Of a stretch of 64,000 nt of DNA, positions 27,701 through 42,800 are shown piece by piece. Below the pieces are notes generated by a model. It saw only the letters and a list, made by a program, of their open reading frames with translations. It was not told the origin of the DNA and made no database searches. The translations under genes and the position numbers were made by a program. Source of the stretch: Brugia malayi. Taxonomy: Eukaryota > Nematoda > Chromadorea > Rhabditida > Onchocercidae. Each line of letters opens with the position of its first letter. The first letter of the stretch is position 1. The stretch is from positions 1,309,501 through 1,373,500 of the forward strand of contig NW_025062476.1 of assembly GCF_000002995.4 (NCBI RefSeq), written 5' to 3'.

Positions 27701-29255
27701 ATTAATCAATAATCATATCATATAACTAATCAATAATCATATCATATAATTAATCAATAATCATATCATATAACTAATCAATAATCATATCACATTACAC
27801 TTTTTTTTCCTTGTAAATAATTAATTAAAATTTGCAGATTACTTGTGAGAAATTAAATGTAATTATGGTACCATTACCTGAATGCGCAAGCGGTGAATGG
27901 GGTCCAGCAAAAGCGTATCGCTTATTTGGTTTAATACCATTAACACATGAAGATGCAATTATTAATTGTGGTCGAATACTTGAAATTAATTTTAGGTTAA
28001 AACTATTTCTTCTTTTATTTTTATTTTTTAAAATATTATGCAACATAGTTGGGTTTTTTTTTTCTTTAAATTAGTGCAAAATTTAAAACGATAAAAATGA
28101 TTATCATTTAGAAAAATAATTCATTTTAAAAATAATTTTCAATATTGAAGTAATATTTCAAATTTCATGCATATAAAAAAATCTTTTATCATTATTATTA
28201 TTATTGTCGTCGTTATTACTATTTTTCATTATCGTTATTTCTATTATTCTTATTATTAGTTGTCATTAATTATTATTATTACCACTTATTGTTCCTATTG
28301 TTAACATTATTGCTGGTGTAATCCTATAAATAATAATAATAATAATAATAATAATGTTATTATTAAGAATGATGAAACCGCTGGCAGAATTTGTAGCATC
28401 ATTACACAAGAACAGAGTGGATGATCGTAATCTTCAAGGTCATTGTCAAACATTAATCCGTGGTGACATTGTCAGGATTCAAGTTGACTTTTATGAAGAT
28501 GGACAATACGGTCTTGACATTTACACAAGGTGAAAAAAAGAAAAAAAAAAAAAAGAAAAGAAAAACAAATTCCATACATTTTATTTGATTAAATTTCAAA
28601 ATTTTATTTATATCACACTAATTAAATTAATGTTTAATTTATATTTCATTTAAAAAATCTACTTACTACACTACTTTATCTTAATTTACATTCTATTATT
28701 TAATTTTATCAATGTATTAATTTCATAGCAAAATTTATCATTCAAAGGAAAAACTAGGATTTTTATTTTTTTTATTTTTATTTCTTCATCTTGTATATTT
28801 TATCAATGTATTAATTTCATAGCAAAATTTATCATTCAAAGGAAAAACTAGGATTTTTATTTTTTTTATTTTTATTTCTTCATCTTGTATATTAATTAAT
28901 TTATTTCTTTATTGCAAATAAATGAATAAAATAGTAATTTACTTATTACAAATTGCTAATTAATTTTTTGCTTATTATTTATTTTTATTACAAATATATT
29001 TTTTTATTTATTATGTTATAGTTTTTTATTAATTATCATTTATATTACTTATCTAATGTATCATTTTTTCAAAAAAAAAAAAAAAAAATCCCATCAAATT
29101 TATAATTTTTATTATATAATTATCATTAATTATCAGTTATTAATTAATTAATTAATTGAGTATTTTGTTTAAGGGAAAATTCATCGACAATACCAAATGG
29201 TGGCAAACAATTATTAACACATTGCTGTAAATATCTTATTAATGTACGAATGTGA
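18746..29255 (+). CDS. ltd-1: LIM + transglutaminase-like (KY/Hillarin family) protein, 14 exons, two frame breaks
   Basis: Exons: 18746-18916, 19503-19709, 20138-20254, 20486-20708, 21937-22157, 23190-23332, 23745-23909, 24245-24335, 25683-25838, 26059-26141, 26732-26936, 27838-27995, 28368-28529, 29174-29255; all introns GT-AG, with matching phases if the two breaks are allowed for, giving about 727 residues. An N-terminal LIM domain has Cys6, Cys9, His29, Cys32, Cys35, Cys38, Cys61 and His64 in the right spacing. A charged helical stretch follows (about 127-239), then a Pro-rich linker with TTPPPPQPP, then a transglutaminase-like core (about 313-420) with GTESYHVLFKRLC, GYSKSAGYQPG and NTWNAVYLSGSW, then a C-terminal half of repeated beta-rich family sequence. 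In known family members (C. elegans LTD-1, fly Hillarin) the role is cytoskeletal, in epidermis and cell shape. Aligned from memory with active transglutaminase-like cores, Cys, His and Asp become Thr349, Asn392 and Gln407, so it is probably a pseudo-enzyme. One extra A in 20584-20588 and one missing A in 23215-23219 break the frame. These could be assembly errors or real lesions; the rest is intact. Confidence 0.88.
23483..23613. repeat. Three-copy tandem repeat in an ltd-1 intron
   Basis: Three units of about 45 nt, each roughly TTTTATTTGTTTTATTTATT then poly-T, GTTGC, poly-T and GAATT, lie in the intron before exon 7. They create a low-complexity Phe-rich frame that runs into the real exon at 23,745, so an automatic start call upstream of that exon would be wrong. 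Confidence 0.75.
27591..27792. repeat. 24-bp tandem array, 8 copies
   Basis: Eight near-perfect copies plus a partial one of a unit close to AATCATATCATATAATTAAT followed by CAAT, entirely inside the ltd-1 intron between exons 11 and 12. Variation is limited to the base before TTAATC or CTAATC. Such arrays are often length-polymorphic. Confidence 0.92.
28703..28890. repeat. Perfect 94-bp tandem duplication in an ltd-1 intron
   Basis: Positions 28,703-28,796 and 28,797-28,890 read identically by eye, including the interior T-runs. This implies a very recent duplication or an assembly artefact. It lies in the last ltd-1 intron. Confidence 0.88.
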
Positions 29256-30738
29256 TTGTTTTTTTTTTTTTCAACGAAAATAATATTATCAAATTTTTCT
29301 CGCATTTTTTTTTTCTTTTTGTTTTGTAAAAATTAATTTGATTAATAATCATTTAATAATAATTATCAATTGTTTAGCATAAGCAAACATATGTATATAC
29401 ATTTCATTTCTTACAGCTTTTTCTCTTCATGAATCATTAATTTAATTATTTATTTTTGCACTAATTACTAATTAATTTAGGAGGAAAGTATTTTTCTTAA
29501 TGCTAAATATAATTAAAAGTTAAAAAAAAAAAAAGACTAAAGTAGAAAACTAAAGAATTATTTTAGGTGAGAAATGTGTATTTATTGCAAATTACATTTA
29601 CTGATATTATATTTTCTACCTAATATTATTTACTAATTATTATTAAAATATGTGTATGTTTTTTTTTCCCATTTTTCTTTCTTAACTTTTCCCTTTTTTT
29701 TTTAAATGATGTTTTGCTTTGATTATGTTCTTCTAGTCTTTAATTTTTCCATCACATTTTATCAGTTATTACATTATCATTTTTATCACCATCATCATCA
29801 TCATCATCACCAATCAATCAAATTAATTAATCATTGTTAAGAAGGACAAACTTTTTTAATCAAATTACATTTTTATTTGAGAAAAGAAAATAACGAAAAA
29901 GAAAATGCGAATGAAATAATGAAAAAAAGAATTTAACAAAATAAATGCATTAAATAATAAAAAGAAAAGAGGATAAAAATAAATTTTAAACTAATTAAAG
30001 AAAGGAAGGAACAATTTGTTGTTGTTAAAATATGAAGTTAATAAAATAAAAAAGGATAAAATTCTAATCTATTTCGTTCCTGAGAAAGAAAAAGAAATTT
30101 CTTTTCTTGATTAAATCGAAATGTTTAGACAAAAAAAAAAAAAGAAAGAGAAAACAAAGGAGGATGACATATTGTATAAATGAAATTATAAAATTATATT
30201 TTTCTGTGATAAAAGAAACATTTTTCTATTATATTTGATGAAACTATTTTTTATCTGTAAAATTGAAGCAAAAATTTTCTTTTCTTTCATCAATTTATGA
30301 TTTTTTTTTCTACATAAATATGTTTTTGCTGTGATTCGATAATTTAATTATGAAATTTTTTGCATCAATTTTTATCAATCACAAATGATATTTTTCATTT
30401 TATCCATTTCTGTGCCCATTATCATGCATCCTTTTCTCTTTTTTTTTTTTTTTTTTCAATCAAATATTTTTGACTGAATTTGCATACTTCAATATTTTAA
30501 TGCTTTTTAAAACATTTATGATTACTATTTTTTTTTTCGTGATTTTTAATAATTATAATAAATGGAATAAAAGATACGCTTATTGTAAAATATGACAATA
30601 TGAATTATAGAATCAAAATTCCTCTTTATCAGCCTGCAATTAAAATAATGAAAGAAAACAAAAATAAAATCATCATAATAAATCACACAAACAAACATCT
30701 GAATTAAAAAATTCATGTCTACAACATTTTCAAATAAA
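29256..30738. other. Convergent intergenic region, ltd-1 / cwc27
   Basis: The 3' ends of ltd-1 (+) and cwc27 (-) face each other here. It holds an ATC/CAT run at 29,783-29,810 and several AATAAA hexamers (for example 29,940-29,945, + strand) that could serve as poly-A signals. I see no coding exon. Confidence 0.5.
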
Positions 30739-33700
30739 CTACAAGACTCCTCTCCTCCGTTGATTTATTTTATTTCGCGGATCCGTAATATCATACCAAT
30801 CTTCACTTTCTTCTCGTAAATTTGCATCTTTCGCTTTGCTTACTTTGCTATCTTCCTCAGGTGCAACAAACTTATGTACCAAGCTTAAACAAAATTCATT
30901 ATCATCATAAGTAGCATTTGATATAAATTAACTGAAAAACAAACCTGAAATTTTTATTTAACAAAATTTCATTAGCTAAAGTTTGTTTTTATTCATTTAA
31001 GGCTTTATCAACAAATATAATCACTAAACAACCAGATTTCTCGTATGTGTTTGCAATTTTCTCGACGCTTTTTTTTTTTTTTGTTGTTGTTATTAACAAC
31101 TTACATTTCTGCTGTATCTAAGTCTACTTCACTATCGTAATTAAGTTTCCCAACTGAAACTTCAGGCTCTTCTTTTTTCTCTTCTTCTTGCCGTGCCTTT
31201 ACAGGGATAACTGATTTCATACCTTCGTGTTCTGCTAAAATCTTTTCAAGCATCGACATAGTCTGAAAATAATTTCGTAAATAAAATCTCGACCATTTTG
31301 TTTACATAAATTAGAGGTTTTCAGAAATGTTAACAATTTCTTGCCTCATCTTGCCGTCGTGGATCCTTCGACTTAAGCTTAACTTTTGCATTTTCTCTAA
31401 ACTTTTGTTTCATTTCGAGATGTTTCTTTGTCGCCTCCGTTAGTAGTTTTTCCTCTTAAAAAAAAAAAAAGAAAAACAGCTTTAGCAAAAAAAAAAATCT
31501 TCTTAGAACTAAAATTTCCACTTTCATTTCCACTCTCTTTTTAACATTCATTTGAAATTGAAAATTGTATTAAAAAACCATTAAAATTCGATAATTGATC
31601 CAATAATTTCATTTGAAATTCAAAGAAAGCGACAAATTAATGTCTACATTTTAAAATATCGAATAAAAATTACGAATAGTTATGAAAATAACAAATAACC
31701 TATGGAAAATAACATGCTAAATAAAATTTAATAACCTTCTATTTCTTCTTTTTCTTGCTTTGGCTTGAGCATTGCTTTCAAATCTTTCTGCACTAATCTT
31801 ACTTCTGCAGTGATTTTTTCACTGAAATAATTAATTGAAATAGTTAATATTACTATAAGAAAATAACGAATTATATATCCATCATAAATCAGAAATTATA
31901 TCGTCAAAAAAATATGGGAAAATTTTAACTCACAGTTCTTGCTTTTGACGATCATTCATCTCTTGCTTAATCATTTCATCAAAATCTTCTTCCTCATCGT
32001 TTTGATCATTATCAACAGCTTTACGTTTACGTTTTTTAAGTTTTTCCCTAATTCGTTCCATTCGTGCTTCTCTTTCTTCACTGTCTTCGATATTTGATGT
32101 CTAAATTTTTTTTAAAAAAAAGAAAAGAAAAAAAAAAAAAATACAATTATCAGTTTTATTTTTATATAGTGAAGATTGAAAAAAATGATATCAAAAACAA
32201 AAAAAAAAAAAAAAAAAGAAATAATATTAGATTTGACGTACACCTGATGAATCGATAAGTTCTTCCATTGGTATAGCTAATTCTTTACTGAGCGTTTCAT
32301 CAGTTAATATATCATGTGCACTTTTACTTTTACATTTTAATTTCTGAAAAAAAAATTAGAAACATTGAAAAGTTGCAAGAGATATGAATATAAATATATC
32401 ATTGCATATTATATTATATCATTTAAAAATGAAGATACAAAAGTTGAAAATGCGATAATATAATCAATTAATCACTTAAAAAAGAAATCTTTTTAAATAG
32501 TTGAATTAATTTCCGATGTAATATGAAATCCTACTGTTTTATACAAAACAGTCAGATTAATAAATCTGTATAAAAGTAGAATTAAAAAACAAAACAAGAC
32601 ATCTCTTCATCTCTCCCAATATTTTGTTTGTTTTATTTGATTTACTTGATTAAAATCATCATACATAATTTTAATTTTCTTTCATTCTTCTAATAAATTT
32701 GGAAATTTCTTCGTATTCTAATTTTAAAGCCTATTAATAATGATGCTAGTAATATTCTAATAAGTGTCTATAATATTATTTAATAGATTTACTCCCTTTA
32801 ACTTATAATAATAATAATAGTAGTATCATTAATATATTGCAGCTAATCAACCAACCAATTTCGACTGGGAATTTGAAAACCGAATGATAGATTTTAGAAT
32901 ATTAAAAAATCATGAAGACATTTTTAAAACACAAAAATATGGATCGCATTATCCTAGATTTAAATTTGCATTAGTACTTACGAAATGGGACAATAATACA
33001 AATCGCAAGATACAATAAAAAATCATTTACTTTATCATTTCAACAAATATCAATAATCAATATTACATCAAATTCAAAAGTGAGAAGAATAAAGAAGCAA
33101 AAATTGGTTAAAATTCTGATTTAATTATTTAGTAAATTAATACTGAAAAAATAACCAACCTCATTCGCTTCCTGCAATTCTATTTCATCTTCTTCAGCTT
33201 CATTACCAAATGAAAGAAGGGTAAGATTTCTGAAAAAAAAAGAAAAAGACTATTAATCTTATAGTTTAGTTTATGAAGATCAAAGCGAAAGAAATAAAAA
33301 AGTAAACAAATTAAAATTAAATTTCAAACATTTTCCAAAAAAAAAAAACGCAAATAGGTTAAGGCAAAAAAAAGAGGAAGATTTGCAATTATAAATTATT
33401 TAATCTTTTAACAATTTCACGGTAGTCAGCTATATGTGACTGCAAAAAATTATAACTTCATTTTTCTTTTTTTATTCCGTTACAGTTATTATCTTAATTA
33501 TAATTTATCTGAACAATTAAACGTACAGAAATTTGCTAAAAATTAAATAGAAATTAAACTTTCTTTTCTTTGCATTTGAAATGTTTCTCTTAACTACCGA
33601 TTTTTTTTTTTTTTTTTTGGTCATTTTAAAACTTGAGTATTACTCCATTATCGAACAGTGCTTTATTCCTTTAAGCTTATTTATTTATGACTAAAATATA

Positions 33701-35300
33701 AAATGAATTGAAAACAATGTAGTGAAAAAAATTACTTAAATATTGTACAGCTTTAAATAAACTTCATTACCAATATTATTCAATTCGTCTTATCAATTTC
33801 CTAATTTTACCTTCTTCATTAATGTCCAATTACTGAAACTTACAAGATCATTCTCATTCTTTAAAAGACATTTTACTAAAGAAAAGTTTAATTTTCATAA
33901 TAACTTCATTTATAACAAAAAATTCACTTTTTAGCATCTTTTTTTTCGCGAACTTTTTCCTTCCTCTTTTTATCTTTCTTCTTTTCTCGTGGTATAATAT
34001 CATTGAACGGATTACTCAATATTTCCACTTGTAAAATTTTTTGTTTTGTAAGCGGCTTATCATCATCGCCTATTTCACATTCACCCAAACGTAACATATT
34101 GAACAGTGTATTACCAACAATCTTTAATATAAATATTATGCATTAATAGAATTGAACTTTCAACTTAAAATTATAATTCAATTTAAAACATTTCACATTT
34201 TATTTTTTTGCATTTTAACTTTCACACTGTTTTTCTTCAACTGTTTCTTCATACTTTCATTGAATTCTAAGTATAAAATTTTAAAATATATAATTTTTTT
34301 TTTTTTTTAAAAAAAAAAACTTGAATACAGCTTTTCTGATTGTACAAGAAAAAAAAATAAACTTTTCCGAAAAGTGTATGTTTTTTGTCGAGATCTGGTG
34401 TAGCATTTAAAGTGAAAAAAAACTGTGAACCATTCATGCCATCATTTCCACTGGCCATTCCAACAAGGCCACGACGATTAAACTTCAATCGTTGATGAAA
34501 TTCATTCTGAAAGAATATTTTCTATATAAATAAGCAAAAAGAGAAGTATTATTTAAGCATCAATTTAAAACATTTGCTAATCAAATCACAGATTATAATG
34601 AAAAAATTAAGTAAAAATTAAAAAATTTTAATAGATGTTTTTAGGATTTCTTTTCCATAAATACAAATACCTGATTAATACAGATAAATATAGAGGATTT
34701 CTATAAAATATTCTTAAATTGTACTATAACTTATAATTTGATTAATTTTATACAAATACCTTAAATGAAGTATTGTAAATACTTTCACCTCCTTCACCAG
34801 TACCAGTTGGATCACCTCCTTGAACGATAAAATCTCGAATTACTCGATGAAATATTGTACCATTATAGTAGCCTTCCATGCATAACTGAATGAAATTTCG
34901 GCATGCTAATGGACATTCTTTTGACCATAATTCGATATCGATGTCACCAACTGTTGTTTTCATACAAATCTAACAAAAATTAATTTTATTATAAATGCGA
35001 AAAAAAAAAAAAAATTAAATGCTTTAGTGAAAACTTTAAGGATCAACAATTTCAAAAGTTACCTTCATAACATTGCTTATTTAGCTTATTTATAATTATA
35101 TCACAATTGACTTATTACATTACTCTTTTCTTCTATACATTTCTAAATAATGTTAAAATTTCAAACGATGATATTGCTAAAAATTTCATAAGGAAAAAGT
35201 GATTTTGTTATTCTCTCTCTATTTCAAGTTAAGAAATTTCAAAAATTTCACAATATACCTTGCCGCTTGTTGCTGGCTCATTAACATATATATTACTCAT
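30739..35300 (-). CDS. cwc27: CWC27-type spliceosomal cyclophilin (PPIase-like), 11 exons
   Basis: Exons, in transcription order: 35300-35259, 34969-34760, 34506-34363, 34121-33928, 33229-33160, 32343-32242, 32100-31934, 31821-31736, 31454-31345, 31262-31105, 30883-30739. Phases agree throughout, for 475 residues, close to the roughly 470 of human CWC27. The protein starts MSNIYVNEPATSGK, as CWC27 proteins do, and carries a cyclophilin domain (residues 1-175) with FHRVIRDFIVQGGDPTG and NGSQFFFTL. A long charged Lys/Glu-rich tail follows, with NPFNDIIPRE, LTLLSFGNEAEED and the C-terminal WYDITDPRN box that anchor the assignment. CWC27 belongs to the activated (Bact) spliceosome and partners CWC22. 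The active-site Trp of cyclophilin A is Asp here and Glu in human CWC27, so little isomerase activity is expected. The intron after 31345 uses a GC donor (GAG/GCAAGA). The final acceptor, at 30884-30885, is the least certain junction. Confidence 0.92.
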
Positions 35301-35311
35301 TGTAATCACCT
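35301..35311 (-). promoter_or_regulatory. Trans-splice-like acceptor of cwc27
   Basis: On the minus strand GAATTTTCAG ends 9 nt before the ATG, leaving the leader GTGATTACA. A strong 3' splice site so close to the start, with no upstream exon, is the usual sign of spliced-leader addition in nematodes. Confidence 0.6.
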
Positions 35312-36055
35312 GAAAATTCATTTACTCATAAACTGTTACCATATTAGCAACATTAAATTTATGTTTACAAATTATTTATAAACAGTTTTTTCTTTTTTTT
35401 TTTCTTCTTTAACTAATTAATTTTGCTGTGAGAGCAATACGAATAATAAACCTTATATAAGTAATAAAACATACAAATATCACAAAAGATTATTCAATAC
35501 GTACCATCCCAAACATTAAAAACGACAAAACAACAATTAAAATAAAGTGAACTTCCCAATTAAATCCAGAATGACAAGTTGAAATTTTGAAGGTACATTA
35601 TTTAATCGCTTTCTTTTTTTTCTTTTTTTCTATTGAAATATAATGTTTGTTTGTTGAATGACCTACATGCATATATAAGGTTGAAGGAACATATTCAAAC
35701 AAATTAAACACTAACTTTAAGCCTATTATTTAGATAAGATATGTAAACAAAAATGAATTTTTGAAAGTAAGTTTGATATTTATTCAAACGATTGAGACAT
35801 AATAGATGTAGTAATAACAGTTGATAGTGAGAAAAATTTCTTTATTTAATCAAATATTACTACAATTATATTAATAAACAAAGAAATCAAAAAAATCTTT
35901 TTAGCTGCCAGAATTAATATACTATAAATTAAACCACAAATAAATTAGGGAAATTATTACTTATATAAAACAAATTCTACAGTTATTATTAAATATTCAA
36001 GAAAGATGGATGATAAATACTATTAAGCGTCATGAACATTCGTATGGCTACTAAA
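35312..36055. other. Intergenic spacer between tpi-1 and cwc27
   Basis: It holds the presumed tpi-1 3' UTR, with a possible AATAAA on the minus strand at 35,841-35,846 about 210 nt after the stop, and the upstream region of cwc27. No exon is visible. At 744 nt with both genes on the same strand, co-transcription as an operon is possible but not shown. Confidence 0.4.
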
Positions 36056-37943
<1,888 letters not shown>

Positions 37944-37952
37944 TGTAAATCT
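37944..37952 (-). promoter_or_regulatory. Trans-splice-like acceptor of tpi-1
   Basis: On the minus strand ATATTTTTAG ends 7 nt before the ATG, leaving ATTTACA as leader. Same arrangement as in cwc27. Confidence 0.55.
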
Positions 37953-39896
37953 AAAAATATTATATTAATCCCATTCAGGTGCACAAGTCGTTGGAAAGTC
38001 GCAAATTATATGTGAAAAATAAGAATCGAAAATTCATAAAAGAAAAAACATCAATGAAACAAACAGAAATAAAGAGACTGTTATGCAATAAAAGAATCCA
38101 ACATTTTTCTTTTTTTTTTTTCTTTTCAATATTCTAAAATGTTAGTTGTCAGTTCTAAGCAGTTTTAAATGTCTGTTGAAACAATTAATAGAAAGTATGG
38201 ATGAAAGTGTAATTCAATTTCCATGACAAAAATTGAAAAACTACATAAGCACAAATATCACATAGCTATTGGGAATAAATCAATTTCACTTTAAACCAAA
38301 TAAAAAGAAATAAATCAATTCACTTTAAATTCAAGGTCAATCCAAAAAAAAGAAAAAAAAAAAAACTACTGATTTATGAACCATAACAGTTGTTTCGTTT
38401 TGCAAAAATTGAGAGAGAGAGAGAGAGAGAGAAAAAAAAAAAAAGAATTTTAAAAGTCACACAAAAATTATAGTAAATATGGGCAACAATTTTGAAATTT
38501 AAAAATTTCTTGAAAGATGTAATAATGGCAGATATTGAAGAACTAGCAAAATTCCACAACAATATTATTAACCAAAATAGGAAAAAAAAAAATTAAATTA
38601 AAAAATTCACAAAAAAGACTGAAAAAGCCTTATTCAAATTTGCTATGAAAAATAGAAAAAATTTAATGACTGCAAATTATATACTAAGCAAACATTCCAT
38701 TAAAAAAATTAATGTGAAAAATTTACTATGATATAATATTCATCCATTTAAATATATTACTACTGATTTCTAAGATAGAAATATACATATAAAACTAAAT
38801 ACATACATAAGCAAATAAAATATATTCATAAATATTCTTATTTTTCTGATAATAACCTACAAGATATTCCAGGTGAGCAGGGTTAAATCAGACTTTTCAG
38901 CATACTTGGGACAACTTACGGGAAGAAAAAAAATTTTTCAAATATTTCAACAACTTGGTTAAATTTTCAAGGAAAAATTTACATAAATCATAGTAAATAT
39001 GCGAGCACTGATATATATAAAAAAAAAAAAAAAAAAAAAAACAGTATTAAAGTGAAACATAATTATTCCTTTCATAATTTGCTTTTAATTCATAGTCTTG
39101 AACATTTCAACTTACCAGTATTTCCGCAAATTTTCTGAAATTGAATGATTAAATGAGATTATTATATCGCAATATATATATATATATATATATATTAGTA
39201 TGAATTATCAAATTTACATTACCATATCAGCAGTAATCATTTATCATGATTTAGGTAAAACATAGCTTGGTCTGATGACTTACTCCAGTCCAGTAGTATA
39301 ATTTTCCTATTCTTAACAAAGATTAAAAAATAACTGCGTAGAAATGATTAATTAATTCTAAACAGAACATTAAGTTGAATTCATTTGCTAATTATCCTCC
39401 TCTATGTGATTAAGCATTTCGTATGACACCACTAATACGTTTTTTATCAAAAATAAAAATAAATAAAGTAAAAGAATAAAAGGAGAGAAAAAACTGCTTA
39501 CGTTCAGGAAGATTTGAGCGTAGTTATGCAAAACCACTTAATAATTACGAACTAACTTCATCAAAAATTTTATTTTATTTTTGACAACCCAAGAAAAATA
39601 AAAAACAACGAAACAAAGTTCTTCAACCGTATGGAAACAAATAGCTAAAACAAAAGAAGAAAACGGTAGTTATCCCTAAAAATTATGTCAACATAAATTT
39701 AGAATAAAACTTTTTATTCCAAAATGCACCTTCAGCTTATGCTTTCATATTTTTCTGCATGAATTTCATACTCCAAGATAAACATCCACTACTTCGAACT
39801 ATAAATTGAAGGCATAAAAACACCAAAAATTCTTTGAATAAAACAGGAAAATTTTCCACAATGAGCAATTACACTTTACAAAATTTTGTGTCGGTG
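37953..39896. other. Intergenic spacer between cars-1 and tpi-1
   Basis: Contains the presumed cars-1 3' UTR and tpi-1 upstream region, a (GA)12 run at about 38,409-38,432, a 22-nt poly-A at about 39,021 and a (TA)n run at 39,172-39,195. I see no exon. Confidence 0.45.
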
Positions 39897-42800
39897 TTAT
39901 TCTGACGTAGCCACTTCATTTGAAACTAATTCATGAGCAACCTAAAACTAATAATTAAGTAAATAAACTTTTTCTGTGTTATAACTCCAAAAAAAAAAAA
40001 AAAAATACTAGGCAAATCTAAATCGGAAATCAAACAAAATGATCAACTAAATAAGCAGTTAATGTTATCGAATAGGTAAGCAACTGTTGCCAAGACAACA
40101 GCGCAGTGGAAAAAAAAAAGAAAAAAAGCAATAATAACTGCATCGTTTTTCGTGTTTCCCAAAACCGTCAAGATGATATATAAATTTTCAGATACAAGTA
40201 AAAATAAGGAAAGTGTGCGTCGAGAATGAACAGATGCATTTTTGCCTACTTCATGAAAGTCATAAAGAAACAAACCTGTTCATAATTCTTCTGCTGTATG
40301 TCGTATAATTTCTCCAACTTCTTTCGTTGCTTCTTCGAGATTTCTTCACCGTTAGCAAGATGCGTCGGTATTCCTTTATCATCGTATTTCAGAAATTTTC
40401 CAGCTTCTTTACCTTGCTTAAACATTTCCCAAGGTGGTATACGCTTTGATGCTTCTTTTTCTGCTTTTTCGTATTGTTTCCGATATTTTTCCTGGAAGTA
40501 GTATACGGAAATAATTCAACATGTTAAGTGCTCAAATAATTTTCAAAATTTCAAGCATAACAAATCGAAATAAATTTAAAGCCAAAAATTAAAATTGTTT
40601 ATACATTCTACAATATTAAAAAACTTTGCAGGAACCTCTTCTTTTGCAGCTTCAATAGCCTTCTTTTGTTCTTGCTCTCGCAACAGAGTTTCTCTGTCAA
40701 CAAGTTTGACACATGTTTGCTCATTTCGATCCTCAAGTCGTACACCTAATTCCGGTAGAACTTCATCTCGTAACTTATCGCATTCCTATGACAAAAATGA
40801 TATATTTTACCATAATTTTAGTAAAGCATAGAAAACAAACTTCTTTGCAATTTCAAGTTATAAATTTTCCTAGTTAAACAAATAAAAATTCAAAGCCTAC
40901 TTCTAGAATTCCAATGATTTTTTGCTCACGAGCCACCTTTCGAACATTTTCACGGAAATCGACAAGCGCTGTTAAATATGGCATAAGCATTTCTTCTTTG
41001 GATGTTATAGAAATATCATGATTCGATATTCCACTAAATGGAAAAAAGAACGAAAATTCCATGAAAACAGACAAAAATAAGATTAGATGATAACTAAAGA
41101 AACAAAAACTATAAATCCATATCAAAAAAAAAAAAAACAAATGAAACAAACTTATGTTCTATTGGGAAACCAATTTCAACATTTTGGGGTATAACTCCGA
41201 ATATTTTGAGCAAAGATGTCATGTATAATGCAATATTTCGTAACAACAAGCAATTTGGAACACTGTCTTCTTTTTTCTCCTAAAAATAAAAAGATTGAAA
41301 CAAAATTTTGACAAATAAAAGGTGTCAAGTCTTTGATCAACTGATTTCTGCAATATTTTGCAATTAAATATCCTCCATTTTTTCAATGCATAAAGTTTGT
41401 CTGTTAACATAATTAGATTTGACAAACAGTACTCTTATAGATACTATTTAATATTTTATGATCGATGATACTTCACTTAAGCTTAAAATGAATGAAGAAC
41501 TGATATATAAAAATTTTCCCAAATGTGCAACCAACAAAATATTAACCATTTCAATGAAGTAAGCATTTCCTATAGCAATCAATTCTCGTAACTTTTCAAC
41601 AACTGTTCGTGTATCGACCGAATCACACAGTGCAATGTTTATCTCAGTTTTGATTTTACAGAAATTATTGACCAAGAGTAGTTCTTCGTCATTATATTTT
41701 TGATAACTCTAAAAAAAAAATTGAACTTTAAAAAACTTTAAAAAAAGAAAAAAATCCCAATATTTCAAATACTGTCCTCTTTTTTTCGTGTAAAAATGCA
41801 AATTAACCACACCTACCTCACTATTGTTCGGTTTATAATATTTTCGCAAATAATCCTTAACAAGTAAGAAAAATTCGTTGCTGATTTTTTCAAACTGCAA
41901 AGCTCTTTCCATTGAAGCAGCACTAAAACTCGAATTTACTCGAATTTATGAAAAAATAAACGAATAAAAAGACTCAAATTTAGTAGGACTGACTGAATAC
42001 ACAAAATCTTAAAATCAATCTAACCTGTAATCAAGAACATCATTCCAATTATGCATTAAAAATAATATCCTTAACTGTCGAGCAGAATAATGTTTCAATG
42101 CTTCGCGAATCGTTATAAAATTTTTAAGGCTTTTGGACATTTTTAAACCAGCAATTCGAAGTGAACCACAGTGCAAAAAATAGTTGACCCAGTTCTCAAT
42201 ATCATAATAAGCTTCGACCTGAAAGATATGATGATAGACATTTGAATTGACCATAATCTAAACTACTGCAACTCCGCAACTTCCATCTGTCTTCATAGGA
42301 TTAAAAATTCCAAATCACTTTAAAATCTCTCACTGAAAAAACTTTTCAACTATTTGTAAATTCTCTAGATGTCGAAGAAAAAATCGGATCATGAGATGAT
42401 TATAAGATAACGATCAATAAAAATTTGAAAACAAATGAAATAAAAATAAAAACCTTGCAAAGCACGATTAATTCTCAATTACCTGTGCTATTTCGTTATC
42501 ATGATGTGGAAATTTCAAATCAAAACCACCAGCATGAATATCTAAAGAAGTACCACAGATTTTCGAACTCATTGCTGAACACTCGATATGCCAACCAGGT
42601 CTACCTAAAACAAAGCATATTATATGGTAATGAAAGCATTACGAGTATTGAAATAAACATATGAAAAGGTATTTAAATGCATTAAAATTTTCAAATTCTT
42701 ACCTTTTCCCCAAGGACTATTCCAGTAAGGTTCACCGTCTTTCGAAGCTTTCCACAACGCAAAGTCAGTCACATTTCTTTTATTCTGAAAAGTGAAATAA

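Noticed and set aside
30884..30960. Stronger-looking acceptors (ATTTCAG, TTTTTCAG) for the last cwc27 exon
   Set aside because: Both lead to a stop within a few codons in the phase given by the previous exon. The TTTAAG acceptor at 30,884-30,885 keeps the frame and the family C-terminus.
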